A stretch of DNA of 64,000 bases from NCBI GenBank assembly GCA_033977485.1, contig CM066983.1, forward strand, positions 111,443,580 to 111,507,579. The letters run 5' to 3'. The notes beneath the pieces were generated by a model, which searched no databases, was not told the DNA's origin, and was given only the letters and a program-made list of their open reading frames with translations. The position numbers and the translations under genes are program-made. This DNA comes from Hydrangea macrophylla. Taxonomy: Eukaryota > Streptophyta > Magnoliopsida > Cornales > Hydrangeaceae. Below are positions 11,891 through 22,896 of the stretch, in pieces; the stretch's first letter is position 1, and the number at the start of each line of letters is the position of its first letter.

Positions 11891-12919
11891 TTATCTTGAG
11901 CCTACTTTGATCATATGTCTTCTCTCCATTGAACTTTGAAGCTTTTCTCTGGCATGCCTTAGAATATCAAGGACTTCCTGCACACTTGCATTAGTAATCG
12001 GCGGCTCAATGATCTGCGATGCCACCGGCGATTCAACTGGAACTAATGCCAATGAGTTGTCAACATAATTGTCTTGATCACGATCATTTTCTTCAGTTTT
12101 CGTCTCGTCCATTGAAGATTTTAAGCTAGAAATGAAAAAAGATTAATGTAGAACAAACCCCACGAGAACATAACGAAAGAACACACAGAAACACAATCAT
12201 CGATTTCGTTAACCAAAAAAAAAAAACAAACTCTGTAATGAAGAAAATGAAATATAAATGGACTAATAATGCCAATGAATTATCAACATAATTGTCTTGA
12301 TCTTGATCATTTTCTTCATTTGTCTCCTATTCAATGGAAGATTTTAAGCTAGAAATGAAACAATTTATCAAGATTTGAATCTATAACCAACTTCAAATAA
12401 CCCCCCCACCCCCTCAAAAAAAAAAAATTCAAAATCAAAACAAAAAAAATAAAGAATACACACCACACAAACCGCCCCCCCCCACAAAAAAAAAAAAAAA
12501 AAACATAACAAAACACACACACACACAACTGTTCTATTTTTTTTTTTCTTCCCAACCATGGGTTTAACTTTTTGGGTAGCTTTCTTAACTACATGTTTTT
12601 GATATGTTTTCTTGTTTTCTTGTATATCCTGGTATGTCTCTGGTACTTATGTACATCCTCCTTTTTTGGAATCTATTTATTATTTCTCCGGAAAAAAAAA
12701 AAAGAAAAAAAAAAAAAGAAAAGAAAAAGAAGAAGGTATACATATGCATAATTTATTGTCTAAAATGAAATCCAAATGAACTGATGCCAATTGACAAAGT
12801 TTTCCTGATCTTGACCATTCTCTTCAATTGAAGATTTTAAGCTAGAAATCAAACAAATTTCAATATTTGAATCATAACCAACTTCAAACAAACCACACAT
12901 GAATATAATAACATTACTG

Positions 12920-12971
<52 letters not shown>

Positions 12972-13527
12972 TAGAGTGTTGACGATTTGGTAAAAACACC
13001 CAAACAAAAAAAAAAAAAAGCAGCAGCACAGACTATGTGCAAGTTTCATATACATGATTTAAAACAAAAACATTGTGTAGTTAGTAGTTACATACCTTTG
13101 ATCATCTCTTCCTGAATCAGCACAATTTTGACCCAACTCATTAGCTTTACTTGTAGAATTGGAAATTTCTTCAATTGAAGAACTATACTGGGTTTGATTA
13201 GATGAACTAGCCTGTGAAACATTGTGCTTCAAATCTGAGACTATTTCACACTCACTCTTTCCCACTGTGTTTTCAATTTCACATCTTTTAGCATTTTTGA
13301 TTTGGGTTTTGGGCTCTTTATCTTCTGGTTCTTTGGTAGGTGAAGAAGAGGTAGATGACACAGAGGTTATATCACTCTTCTCTAACCAGCTTGAATGCTC
13401 AGAGCCCTCAGAAACATATGATATATTCAGGGACTCTAGCTTCTTCATTAGGAATTTCATCTTCTTCTCTGCCCTGTTTCTTGATTTGATTTCTACCCTC
13501 AATTGAGTCTCCAGCTCTACCAGCTAC

Positions 13528-13569
<42 letters not shown>

Positions 13570-13981
13570 ATCAATTAGTGAAGGGGAAATTTCAAATTTC
13601 AAATTGAGCAGTAGGACATTTGGTAAAGTGAATCTAATTAGGAGAGAAGAAGTATAGTCAATGAGTCATAAATTTATAATATGACAAAACACAAACACAC
13701 ACAAACACATACAGTGTGAGAGAGAAAAACCTTTTGTCCAATTTGGTCTGCATCCTCTTTGGCAACCCTTGAAGCAGCTCTCTCTGCAAGCAATCTTCCT
13801 CTTAAACACTCCATAGTCCTCAAACCATCTTCCCCTTCCATCCTCATCTTACTAAACAGAAAAACACACACACTCACACACACAAAATCACAAAATATAT
13901 ATATATATATATATGAATGTAGAGAGAGAAATCAGTGAAAACCCACGCCCATTTTCCATCTGCATTGCCACCAGCCATCAT
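11891..13981 (-). CDS. Plant coiled-coil protein of unknown function (four exons)
   Basis: Minus-strand model: join of 13981-13947, 13851-13731, 13523-13096 and 12125-11891, 272 aa, in frame throughout with GT-AG junctions. It begins MMAGGNADGKW. Exons 2 and 3 form a Glu/Lys/Arg-rich heptad-like region (GRLLAERAASRVAKED, then LVELETQL, then RAEKKMKFLMKKLESL) that should form a coiled coil. A Ser/Glu-rich, probably disordered middle follows. The C-terminal exon has a compact conserved-looking end (VQEVLDILRHAREKLQSS, then ERRHMIKVGSR). I know of similar unnamed plant proteins but no established function. The first 35-bp exon is the least certain part; without it the next ATG is at 13847 and yields 259 aa. 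Decayed copies of the last-exon start lie at 12258-12348 and 12775-12841. Confidence 0.7.
12258..12348 (-). pseudogene. Decayed duplicate of last-exon start (copy b)
   Basis: Resembles the start of the terminal exon at 12125: a TTTCTAG acceptor followed by CTTAAAATCTTC and the downstream GATCAAGACAATTATG. An in-frame TAG follows within eight codons, so use of this copy would truncate the protein. Confidence 0.75.
12775..12841 (-). pseudogene. Decayed duplicate of last-exon start (copy c)
   Basis: Same acceptor and exon start as copies a and b (TTTCTAG then CTTAAAATCTTC). The frame reads SLKSSIEENGQDQENF and then leaves the homology before a nearby stop. It is the first acceptor met by the transcript after exon 3, so it could act as an alternative last exon. 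Confidence 0.75.
12923..12969. repeat. (AC)n microsatellite
   Basis: Perfect AC dinucleotide run of about 47 bp in the last intron of the coiled-coil gene; mononucleotide A and C/A-rich runs lie nearby at 12415-12510 and 12690-12730. Confidence 0.95.
13532..13568. repeat. (AG)n microsatellite forming a splice-site pyrimidine tract
   Basis: A GA run of about 37 bp. On the minus strand it is (CT)n ending only 8 bases before the CAATTGTAG acceptor of exon 3, so it forms that intron's polypyrimidine tract. Confidence 0.9.
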
Positions 13982-14537
13982 CTTCTTCACTTTCTCTTCA
14001 AATCCTATCACTGGAAAAGGGTGTGTTTTTTTTTTCTCTGCAACATCTTGATCTTTCTTCACAGTAGCCCAAATTGAGTTTAATCTCAACAGATACTGAA
14101 AAACCCACCTCTCATTTCGGTTCTGATTAGATCAGGTTCTAAGGATTGTAGATATTGCCACAGTTTCAAAAGACACTAAAAAGTTTAAATTTTTATTATA
14201 TACTGTAGTACTCCGTATTATTTTGGAAGAATCTTTTGTTTATGCAACAACAAAGATGCAAACAGAAGTGTTAGAAAACCAAGGTCAGAGCTTGGCCTCA
14301 GATGGGCTATTAAGCCTATTATCTATGTCTGTATATATTGATGAGATACAAACTTTAATGTTACTTTACTGTGAATTAGTAACTGCTACTCGTACTTCTT
14401 ACTTTCTCACTCAAAGGTTTTAACTGCCCGTTTATTTTTTAAACGCACTTGCCTTGTCTGTTATAACTTTTAGAGATAAATACACTCCCTCAAATAATGA
14501 GATTTGTTAACTTACAGCACAAGAGGTTTTTAGAGAT

Positions 14538-14627
14538 GAAAAATAAGTTTTTAGTGACTAATTTTTTTGTCGCTAAATGTTGAAACCTTTGGCGACAAAA
14601 TTTTCGTCGCTAAAAACTTATTTTTTG
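14538..14627. repeat. Short foldback repeat
   Basis: GAAAAATAAGTTTTTAG with GTGAC near the left, and GTCGCTAAAAACTTATTTTTT at the right, are reverse complements around a short centre that itself repeats GTCGCTAAA. It looks like a small hairpin element; no flanking duplication is clear. Confidence 0.6.
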
Positions 14628-14726
14628 TTCTAAAGAGGCTATTGTATGCTACTAACCTACAAAGATTATCTAAAGAGGGTCACCTCTCTTTATTAAAGAG
14701 AATATATATATATATATATAACTTTA

Positions 14727-14901
14727 GGGAGATGATCTAAAGTGAACTAGGTTGAGTGAACTTACCTAGTGAATTGACTTTTAAGCCTAAAAGAACCCGC
14801 GGGTCATCAACGTGCGCGGGGCAGCCCGCGGGTTCTTTTAGGCTTAAAAGCCAGTTCGCTGTGTAAGTTCACTTAATCTAGTTCACTTTAGATCCTCTCC
14901 C
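14727..14901. mobile_element. Foldback MITE, 10-bp TSD
   Basis: The element begins GGGAGATGATCTAAAGTGAA and ends with the near-complement TTCACTTTAGATCCTCTCCC. The arms pair through TAAGCCTAAAAGAACCCGCG to a GC-rich loop. TATAACTTTA flanks it perfectly at 14717-14726 and 14902-14911. A half copy lies at 10580-10656. Confidence 0.9.
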
Positions 14902-14911
14902 TATAACTTTA

Positions 14912-15419
14912 ATTCTTTTTCTTTAATTTTTTTGTTAATTCATTTTTAAACATGAATGCATCATGAGTTGATATTAATTCTTACAGTTTACATAAATTGT
15001 TAAAAATAATTTCCATCAAATAAATTGAAAGAGTTATAAATGAGATATTTGATACAATGGATAAAAATTTGAAAAACCTTGATGCAATCTCATGCCGAAT
15101 TAAGTTTTACTCAAACTTAAATTCAAATTGCAACAATATTGTTTACAGAATCAAGTTTGATTTGACCTTGATTAGAATGTTGGAGGTTTTTTTTTTAAGA
15201 TTTTCGCTTGAGTTTGATTTAGGGTAAATATGTTCAAACTCTAAGTTTATACCTTGTTAAAGGAAATTAATTAACAGTATTGTAACAAGATTTGAGTAGA
15301 ATAATTGAAGAGATTTAATTTTTACTCAAATAATTTAGTAAGATTTTCTCAAAATATGAAAGTTAATTTTATTCTCTTGATAACAACCCCAAGAAAGGTA
15401 ATTGTCCAAAGAGAACTTC
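14912..15419. other. No gene recognised
   Basis: AT-rich sequence between two MITEs with no supported feature. Confidence 0.5.
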
Positions 15420-15421
15420 TA

Positions 15422-15658
15422 GACCCACACAGTAAATCACACACTTTTTTCTTAACACAGCTTTAAATGCTTGTACTTTGTGTTGTTTGAATTTTTTTTT
15501 ACACTTTTTTGTGCCTGACTTATATAGCACAAAGTATATGCATTTAAAGCTATGTGTGGAAAGAATTTTTTACACTTTTTTGTGCCTGACATATACAGCA
15601 CAAAGTACAAGCATTTAAAGCTCTGTGTGAAAAAAGTGTATGATTCACTGTATAGGTC
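15422..15658. mobile_element. Inverted-repeat MITE with internal duplication
   Basis: Ends GACCCACACAGTAAATCACA and the near-complement TGATTCACTGTATAGGTC are inverted, and TA flanks both sides (15420-15421, 15659-15660). Inside, a segment from ACACTTTTTTGTGCCTGAC to GCATTTAAAGCT occurs twice in tandem (near 15500 and 15571). Confidence 0.75.
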
Positions 15659-15784
15659 TAGCATTTTCCTTGTCCAAATGCGCAAAATGGATTGTAAAAT
15701 GAGACCATTTAATTATACCATGCAAAATCAACATGCTATATAAGTTACTACACTGCCTGTTTATTGCAGCACTCAGTTGCTGCA

Positions 15785-16517
15785 CAGGGGCGGACCGTAA
15801 GAGGGGCATGGTCTCCGCAAAATTTTTTAAAATTATAATTTAGCCTATAAAAATTTAAAATATTATAAATATTATGCATATTGGCCCTTGTAGAATTTTG
15901 AAAATATTAGTTTTGCCTATGTAATTGTACAAATTTAAAATGAATTTACATATTGACTCCTCTAAATCTATCTTTTTCTTATACATATGCAACACTAATT
16001 GTAATCAAGCACACCCTACCCTAAACAATGAGTTGAGTCATAATATCTAAAGAAAGAGAAATTGAAATAAATTTACGGCATGTAATCAATCACACCTAAA
16101 ATATTTGGCTAAACACATTTTCTTTCAACTCTAACTTTAGCCCAACCCAAATTGTTTTAATATCAATACAACCTTTACAAATTAATATCAATGACCATAA
16201 CTTATTGTTGAATAAAAAACGTGTTACTGTAATATGCAAGCTGGGGTGTAATTATAAAAAGAGTAGGGAGACAGGAAGATCAAAACCATTTATACATACA
16301 ATGTAGGAATTGATAGCACAAAATCTCTTAACTCTCAAAAGGACAAAAAAGTTTCACACAGTAAAAAGTAATTTTTTTGATAAAAAAAATTTTTACATAA
16401 AAATATTCATACATAAAAAAAATTCCCTCCGGCCGAACCCCGAATAAATTTATTTTCTAATAGACCAAAGTCAATGAAATTAGCCCACCAAAATACACAT
16501 TTCTACCTCCGCCACTG
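15785..16517. mobile_element. Possible non-autonomous hAT element
   Basis: CAGGGGCGGACC at the left and CCTCCGCCACTG at the right are imperfect inverted ends of the CAGNGGCGGA type common in plant hAT elements. The interior is AT-rich and non-coding. An 8-bp duplication is not clear, so the call is tentative. Confidence 0.5.
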
Positions 16518-16555
16518 CAATTGCAGATATATACTAATGAATGTCTATCGGTAGC

Positions 16556-16558
<3 letters not shown>

Positions 16559-16593
<35 letters not shown>
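16559..16593. repeat. (AG)n microsatellite
   Basis: Perfect AG dinucleotide run of about 35 bp in intergenic sequence. Confidence 0.95.
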
Positions 16594-16597
<4 letters not shown>

Positions 16598-17418
16598 TTT
16601 TGAAATTTGAAGAGACATGACGAGACAAACAAATTCTGATGAGTTTTTGCAGTGTTGTTGTCACGTGTTATCTCTGCATGCCATAGTCATTGGTCCACCA
16701 CCCACCACCTTGCTCGTGTTTGTTTGGACACTCAATACTACGGAAATTTTTACGATACATAAAATGATTTTTGTCGTAAAAAGTTGATGTTACAGAGCCA
16801 AAATGTGATAATTAATTTTGAAAAATACATACTTTAAGTAACCAACCAAGAATCTATTTGGGAAAGTCTAATCCTGAAACAGATTCAGATCAGGTGTCAC
16901 TTTAATTTTATCTGATTTTTGTGAAAGCTAGTTTGACAAAAAAATTAGTTTTTATTAGACTGAATATAGAATCTTATATAAGAAATGAGTACTCACCAAA
17001 TTTTTGAATTTGAAGAAACGGTTCACTTGTGAACTATAAAACTGGTTATTTGCTTTTCCAAACTACCTCCAAAATAATTTTCAAAACTTTAGATACAACA
17101 TTTGGGTCCTAAGTAACAATGTCTTGGCACTAACTTGGAGTGTATGGTATATCCTAAATCACTATGAAGTATATGGATGATCCCCAATATTATTGACCTC
17201 CTGACAATAAATGGACAAAACAGTTAACATTGTCATATATATATATATATATATATGTTAAAATTTCATAAGTGAAAATAAATCAAAGAGACAAACATTG
17301 AACTCCACACCAGACACTAAAACTCACACTGTATTCCTTATTTATTTATACTTTTAGAACCTTAACATTTACCCTAAGGACGCGTGTTAACAAAACCATA
17401 TATATGGTACTTAATTAG
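16594..17418. other. No gene recognised
   Basis: AT-rich, with a TA run near 17240. No coding or repeat boundary can be supported. Confidence 0.5.
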
Positions 17419-17420
17419 TA

Positions 17421-17672
17421 CTCCCTCCGTCCCTTTTTTTGAGTCCACCTTTGGGAACTCAACTTATTAAGGGGACAAAAAGAATATACACTTACTTTCC
17501 ACAAGTGCCCCTAATCATTATAATAACTTTTTTAGTTTTATTTTGGTGTAGATTTCAAGGAAGGGTAGTTTTGGAAAGTAAGTAAAAATTATATGCCAAT
17601 TTAGGAAAGTGGACACTAATTTTGGGACATCCCAAAATGGAATATAGGACTCAAAAAAAGGGACGGAGGGAG
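17421..17672. mobile_element. Stowaway-like MITE (252 bp)
   Basis: Perfect terminal inverted repeats CTCCCTCCGTCCC / GGGACGGAGGGAG are flanked by TA on each side (17419-17420, 17673-17674). This is the standard Tc1/mariner-derived Stowaway form. A same-length copy lies at 37400-37651. Confidence 0.92.
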
Positions 17673-17674
17673 TA

Positions 17675-18665
17675 TGTGGTATTGAAAGTTCCAATGTCAC
17701 ATATAGGTATGAAGGTAATACGTTACAATTAATAGGTAGTTAATTGGTTTTATATACTCCTAAATTCCCTATTCTTACATTTAGTAAATTCTTCATTACA
17801 GACTTACAGTCAAAACCTCGCCATATTAAACTTTAGTATACGATACTCCTTATTACATAAATTGTAAATAAATTGATTTTGATTGGAGAATGTTAATTAT
17901 GTGATTCCACCATTATTGAAGGTGGTTCCATTACCACATATATTTGGGAACCATTTCGGATACAAAATTTAGGAAACAAAGCATTACCCACAAAGTTATT
18001 CAAATTCAAGTTAAAAGCATTAAATTACCATAATTTTTCTAAACAGAACTATTCAAAGATTATCAATTTAGTAATTAAAATGCTATATATAGAAAAGCGA
18101 TTAAAAAAAAAAGCATAGAAAAGTGTGAATGTAATTTTGCATTCAGGGACGCCAACACAAACCCTTTTGGTATAATAGATCAAAATCATTTCGTCAACAG
18201 GGTCAAGTGGAGGAAACAGTTATTATAGTCAAGTGATCATATATGCTTTGGTGAAATAATTAATGATAATTTATTAATGTGCAAATTTTTTCTACTTTTA
18301 AATTTTGGGATTATATAGTGTAATTATTGGTATTGAATCAATGCATGGTTATTTAGGTTACACTCAAAGTAATCAAAACTTTACTTGAGTTTTGTCTACC
18401 AATAGTACATCTACCCAAAAGTGGCTTCTTAGGTGAGAAGGATACAAAATGTGGCTTAAAGAATACTCTCACTATCATTCAGATGGACCACATTGTCTAT
18501 ATGGAGGAATTAACACTGCAACTATGGCTAGGGTTTGGTGCACTTGGTCCATTTTATCAGGACCTTCATTATGTCCCCCATTCAATTATATTGTTTTGGA
18601 ATACTCAATTATACCTTGCTACAGATACATATATTTATGGCATTGATGATAATTTATTAATTGCA
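17675..18665. other. No gene recognised
   Basis: AT-rich sequence. Overlapping short frames near 18449-18710 match no family I know and lack start or splice support. Confidence 0.5.
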
Positions 18666-18668
18666 TTA

Positions 18669-19028
18669 GAGCATCTCCAAAGGAGAAGGCAAAATTTACA
18701 CATCAAATGACTCATTTGATGCAAGAATTTACGTTTGTCTCATGAATCACACACATGCTCTCCAAAGGATACACCAAATGTTGATTATTTTAATATATCT
18801 TTAGTTTTCCATCTTTTTATATTCAAACTTTTTAATCACTTTTAATCATCCAACCACCCTCTCTCTCTCTCCCCCACATTTTTTATTCTAAAAAAATAGA
18901 TTTGATGCAATAGGCAAATGTAGCAAAGTTGCTGCTGTTGTTTAACGCTCCCTTTGGAGCTCATTTTGCTGCCATGACACAGCAAATAATTTTGGTGCAA
19001 TAATTTGCTGCCATTGTTGGAGATGGTC
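18669..19028. mobile_element. Tourist/Harbinger-like MITE
   Basis: Ends GAGCATCTCCAA and TTGGAGATGGTC are inverted and flanked by TTA (18666-18668, 19029-19031), the duplication typical of PIF/Harbinger elements. Interior non-coding, 360 bp. Confidence 0.75.
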
Positions 19029-19350
19029 TTAGTACTGGTACTTAAGTAAATAAAAGTGAACTGTACAATGGTGGAGGAAATTAAAATGAAAAGTTTTAAC
19101 AAAAACTCAGTAAACTATTTCCCCCCTTTTCTGTTTTTGCAAAAAAATAAAATAAAAATATGGACTTCTTTGAATGAAGAAGAATCATTTCAGCCGCATA
19201 CTCTTTAGGCACGTAATTACAAGGCAATCTCTTATGTGCAAACACCTAACAATCCAAATTGTAACATATAATTAAATTGCTTAAAGTTAAAAAAAAGGAG
19301 ACTCAAACTAACAATCTTGATAGGCTAGTGCTAATGTCAAAGCACAATGT

Positions 19351-19385
19351 GCTAATGCCAAAGCACATTATGCTTTGGCATTAGC
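19351..19385. repeat. 15-bp-arm hairpin
   Basis: GCTAATGCCAAAGCA and TGCTTTGGCATTAGC are perfect reverse complements around five bases. A third degenerate copy (GCTAATGTCAAAGCA) precedes it at about 19330. Confidence 0.85.
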
Positions 19386-19463
19386 ATCACCCTCTTGATA
19401 TATTAAACCTCATTTCCATCCAAGCTAACTTTGCTGTGTCAAGAAAGGACTTTATTTATTAAA

Positions 19464-19813
19464 GGATTAATTAAACTTTATCCTTCTGTGGTTTGGCTCA
19501 ATATCACTTTACCTCATGTGATTTTTAAAGTGACCATTTAACCTCCTTGTACTTTTGGGTAAAGTATCACCGCTAAAATTAGTGTTAATTAAGTTGACAT
19601 TTTACCTCGAAAGCACATGAGGGTTAAAGTGTCATCGGGATAAACCATAGGGGGGTAAAGTGTCATCAGATCAAACCACAGTGGTCGCTAATTTTAGCGG
19701 TGATACTTTAACCGAAAGCACGGAAGGGCACGGAAGGGTTAAGTGGTCACTTTTAAATCACAAGGGGTAAAATAACATCAAACCAAACCACAGGGATAAA
19801 GTGTAATTAACCC
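19464..19813. mobile_element. Foldback MITE, 9-bp TSD
   Basis: The left end GGATTAATTAAACTTTATCC pairs with the right end GGATAAAGTGTAATTAACCC. TTTATTAAA flanks it perfectly at 19455-19463 and 19814-19822. The two halves (GTGGTTTGG, TAAAGTGATA, CGCTAAAATTAG) remain complementary. Probably Mutator-derived. Confidence 0.88.
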
Positions 19814-20158
19814 TTTATTAAATTTAATAATATGAATTAGATATATAAAATCGAAAGGTAATTAAATCAGAAAAGCAAGCAAAAGTAGTAACCACATATT
19901 TATATCCACGACTACTATTAGAGTCTATCTACCCAAGACCAAAATAAAATCTTTGTGATGACCTCATAGGGTAGAAGTCTTTTATTCTACACATCCCTTT
20001 GAAAGAAAAACAGAGTCCAATCGACACTCAAATAAAAGCTCAACAACTAACCTAAAGAAATATGTCAGCCACAAAAAAATTGTAAGCAAAACTTGATATT
20101 GCATCACAAAAAGTAAGAACAATACATTTTATACAAAAAGTTCATAATAATATTATAA

Positions 20159-20424
20159 GGCTTAGTTTGGCCCCACATAGTTTTTTAAAAGTAATTTATG
20201 AAATTTATTACTTTGTATTAAGTTGTTCTATAATTTGGTATAAATGGCACATAATTCTTCAAAAAAATATCATGAAACTGAAAAGCAATCTTGAGCTTTT
20301 AAAAGCTCTCTCATAAAAGCCCTAAGTTCAATTTTTGCAAAGCACATATACTAGTTACCAAATGAATTAACATGAAATTGTGCTTTAAAAAAAGAGAAAC
20401 ATCAAATGGAGGCCAAACTAAGCC
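20159..20424. mobile_element. Tourist/Harbinger-like MITE
   Basis: Perfect inverted ends GGCTTAGTTTGGCC / GGCCAAACTAAGCC are flanked by TAA (20156-20158, 20425-20427). Length 266 bp, non-coding. Confidence 0.88.
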
Positions 20425-20427
20425 TAA

Positions 20428-21746
20428 ATGAGAATGCCCAGTTTAGAATTGTGACTTTACGCATCATATTGTCTCGAGACATATCTGAATACTATAAAGG
20501 GTAAAGTATGATTTAGTCCCTAATAGTTTTTTTTTCTAGAATATGCTCTTCCTATATCTAAATCTAGAAATTAGTTCATTTGAGTTTGAATTTCAACTAA
20601 AAGATCATGGTGAGCAGATAAGAGGATCCTTTAAATTGAGGGAACATAATCTCATTATCAGTTAATGACATTAACTTTTCAAATCTATATTACTCCCTAT
20701 GTCCATATATAGATACACGAATATATATGTATATAACTGACCATGTGGGTAAGGTTAGTTTAGACATTAAAAATTTATTAAATTGAGAAAAATGACATTT
20801 TTTATTTAACATGCCTAATCAAAAATCTATTTCTAATCTGGCCCTTAAAATAAACTAACTTTTAATAAAACAGTTGGAGAATGTCTAAATCTTATATTTC
20901 TATACTATAAATATGAATTATTTATTGATCAATACTATAATATTATTTATCGATTTAAATTCAAGTCAATACTTTATCCGACATGATGAATATATCATAT
21001 ATTTTTAATAAGAATTGAACTTCCTTTTCTTTTTTTTGGCTAAAAATAATTCACGGAATACATATATCTCGTCAAATTAATAATGATTTCACTTCATTAA
21101 AAAAAAAAAAAAAAAAACAATAACGATTTCACTTGCATAACCACCTGTAAAAGAAGAAAACATGTTTTTCCCCTTGGCTAATACTACTGCCAGAGCAGCA
21201 ATGACTAATGTCATAGTAAAAAATGTCGTTAAAAATTTTAGCGATTAAAAAAAAAAGTGTTGCTATAGCAATACTTTTTGTTCTGACATTAGCCATTATT
21301 GCTCTAAAAATAGGGCTAGCCTTTCCCCATTTGTCCATAACACATTTGAAATCAAGTTCCCATGCCAATTAAAATGGATTTAAATGAGTTTGGAGATGGA
21401 CACTTAACCCCTCATGGTTTCAGATTAAAGTGAAACTGTTAAGTTTTTTTTAAAATTGATGAAAATTTTAAAATTGACCAAAAATATTAACATTTAACTC
21501 CATGAGTGATGTTAATATTGGGGTTAATATCTTATGTGGGAATAATGCTGCCATTTAATCCACCTATGTGGGGCTAATTTGTAACTCTTAAGCCCTTCGA
21601 GAGGCTAATTTTTGGGTTAATCGCTTATGTGAGGATAGCTTTGACACTTAAACTCTCCTATGTGGGGCTAATTTTAACACTTAATCCCCACGTGGGATTA
21701 TTTTGAGAAAAATCTTTATAGTTTTCCACAAGGGAATTATGTGCAT
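20428..21746. other. No gene; short repeated motifs
   Basis: AT-rich. Between about 21390 and 21700 there are several degenerate copies of TATGTGGGGCTAATTT and ACACTTAACCCC-like motifs, probably the remains of a transposon. No gene is supported. Confidence 0.45.
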
Positions 21747-22110
21747 GAGTAATGCTAGATCCACACCCACTTCACACTCAAAGCTCACACCCTGATGTGG
21801 CAGCTAAAGTGACACCTACAAGAATATAAACAAATTTTAACCATACCCAACAACCCTAGTTAGGCCAAATCACCCACCCCTAAATTGAATCCCCAAATCA
21901 GAAATCAGACCCAATTCTCTCTCTCTCTCTCTCTCTCTCTCTGCGACATCATTGGGTCTGATTTGGGGATTCAATTTGGGGGTGAGTGATTTGGTCTAAC
22001 CAGGATTGTTGGATATGGTTAAAATTTGTTTAAATAATTGTGGGCCCCACGTGTCACCATAGCTATCACATTAGGGTGTGAGTATTTGAGTGTGGGTCTA
22101 GCATCACTAG
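21747..22110. mobile_element. Large foldback element with (TC)n loop
   Basis: The left arm (GTAATGCTAGATCCACAC, then TCACACCCTGATGTGGCAGC) pairs with the right arm (ATCACATTAGGGTGTGAG, GTGTGGGTCTAGCATCAC), and the inner segment CCCAAATCAGA pairs with TCTGATTTGGGG. A (TC)n run at 21916-21942 forms the centre. No convincing target duplication. Confidence 0.75.
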
Positions 22111-22478
22111 GGATGACAATATGGCGGGTTTGATATGGAGTAGTCTCTACCCAACTCCTACTCCTATTAAAAAAATTGTTTACCAAACACGCCCCAACCC
22201 TATTAGTAGCAGAGTCGAATTTGGTCGATTTTTTATCGGGGCTGTGACGGGTTTACCACCGGAGTAATTTAAATAAAATTTAAAATATTTTATTTTAGTA
22301 AATTAATGGATTGAATGATAAATTGACAAGTAACCATAGTGAGTTTATTTTATTTTATGAGTCAAACTTTTAAATTTTAGCTATACTTAATACATTGCTT
22401 TCTTTTTTTATATTTCATGGTATAAGGTACATATATAAGTCATGGTATTTTAGCATATAAAGGGAAAGTATAAGAGTA

Positions 22479-22887
22479 GGGGAAAATACCTTTTACCCCC
22501 CTGTGGTTACACTCATTTTCTCATAACCCCCCTGTGGTTCATTTTGTAACACTTAACCCCTTGTACTACGGACTGAAGTGAGACTGTTAACTTTTCTAAC
22601 GGTAGTCCCACTTCAGTCATTAGTACAGGAGGGTTAAGTGTTACAAAAATGAACCACATGGGGGTTATGAGAACATGGGTGTAACCATAGGAGGGTAAAA
22701 GGTATTTTTCTCTAAAGAATATGTATAGGGGCTTGGGGGGTATTAACGTCATTTCCTTTTTTTCCGTTAGAAAAGTTAATAGTCTCACTTTAGTCCGTAG
22801 TACAGGGGGGTTAAGTGTTACAAAATGAACCACATGGGGGTTATGAGAAAATTGGTGTAACCACAGGGGGTAAAAGATATTTTCCCC
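22479..22887. mobile_element. Foldback MITE, 9-bp TSD, extra arm copy
   Basis: Ends GGGGAAAATACCTTTTACCC and GGGTAAAAGATATTTTCCCC are inverted. ATAAGAGTA flanks perfectly at 22470-22478 and 22888-22896. Between the terminal arms lies a third partial arm (about 22590-22715), so the unit is a duplicated or rearranged foldback. Its 174-residue minus-strand frame is fortuitous. Confidence 0.88.
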
Positions 22888-22896
22888 ATAAGAGTA

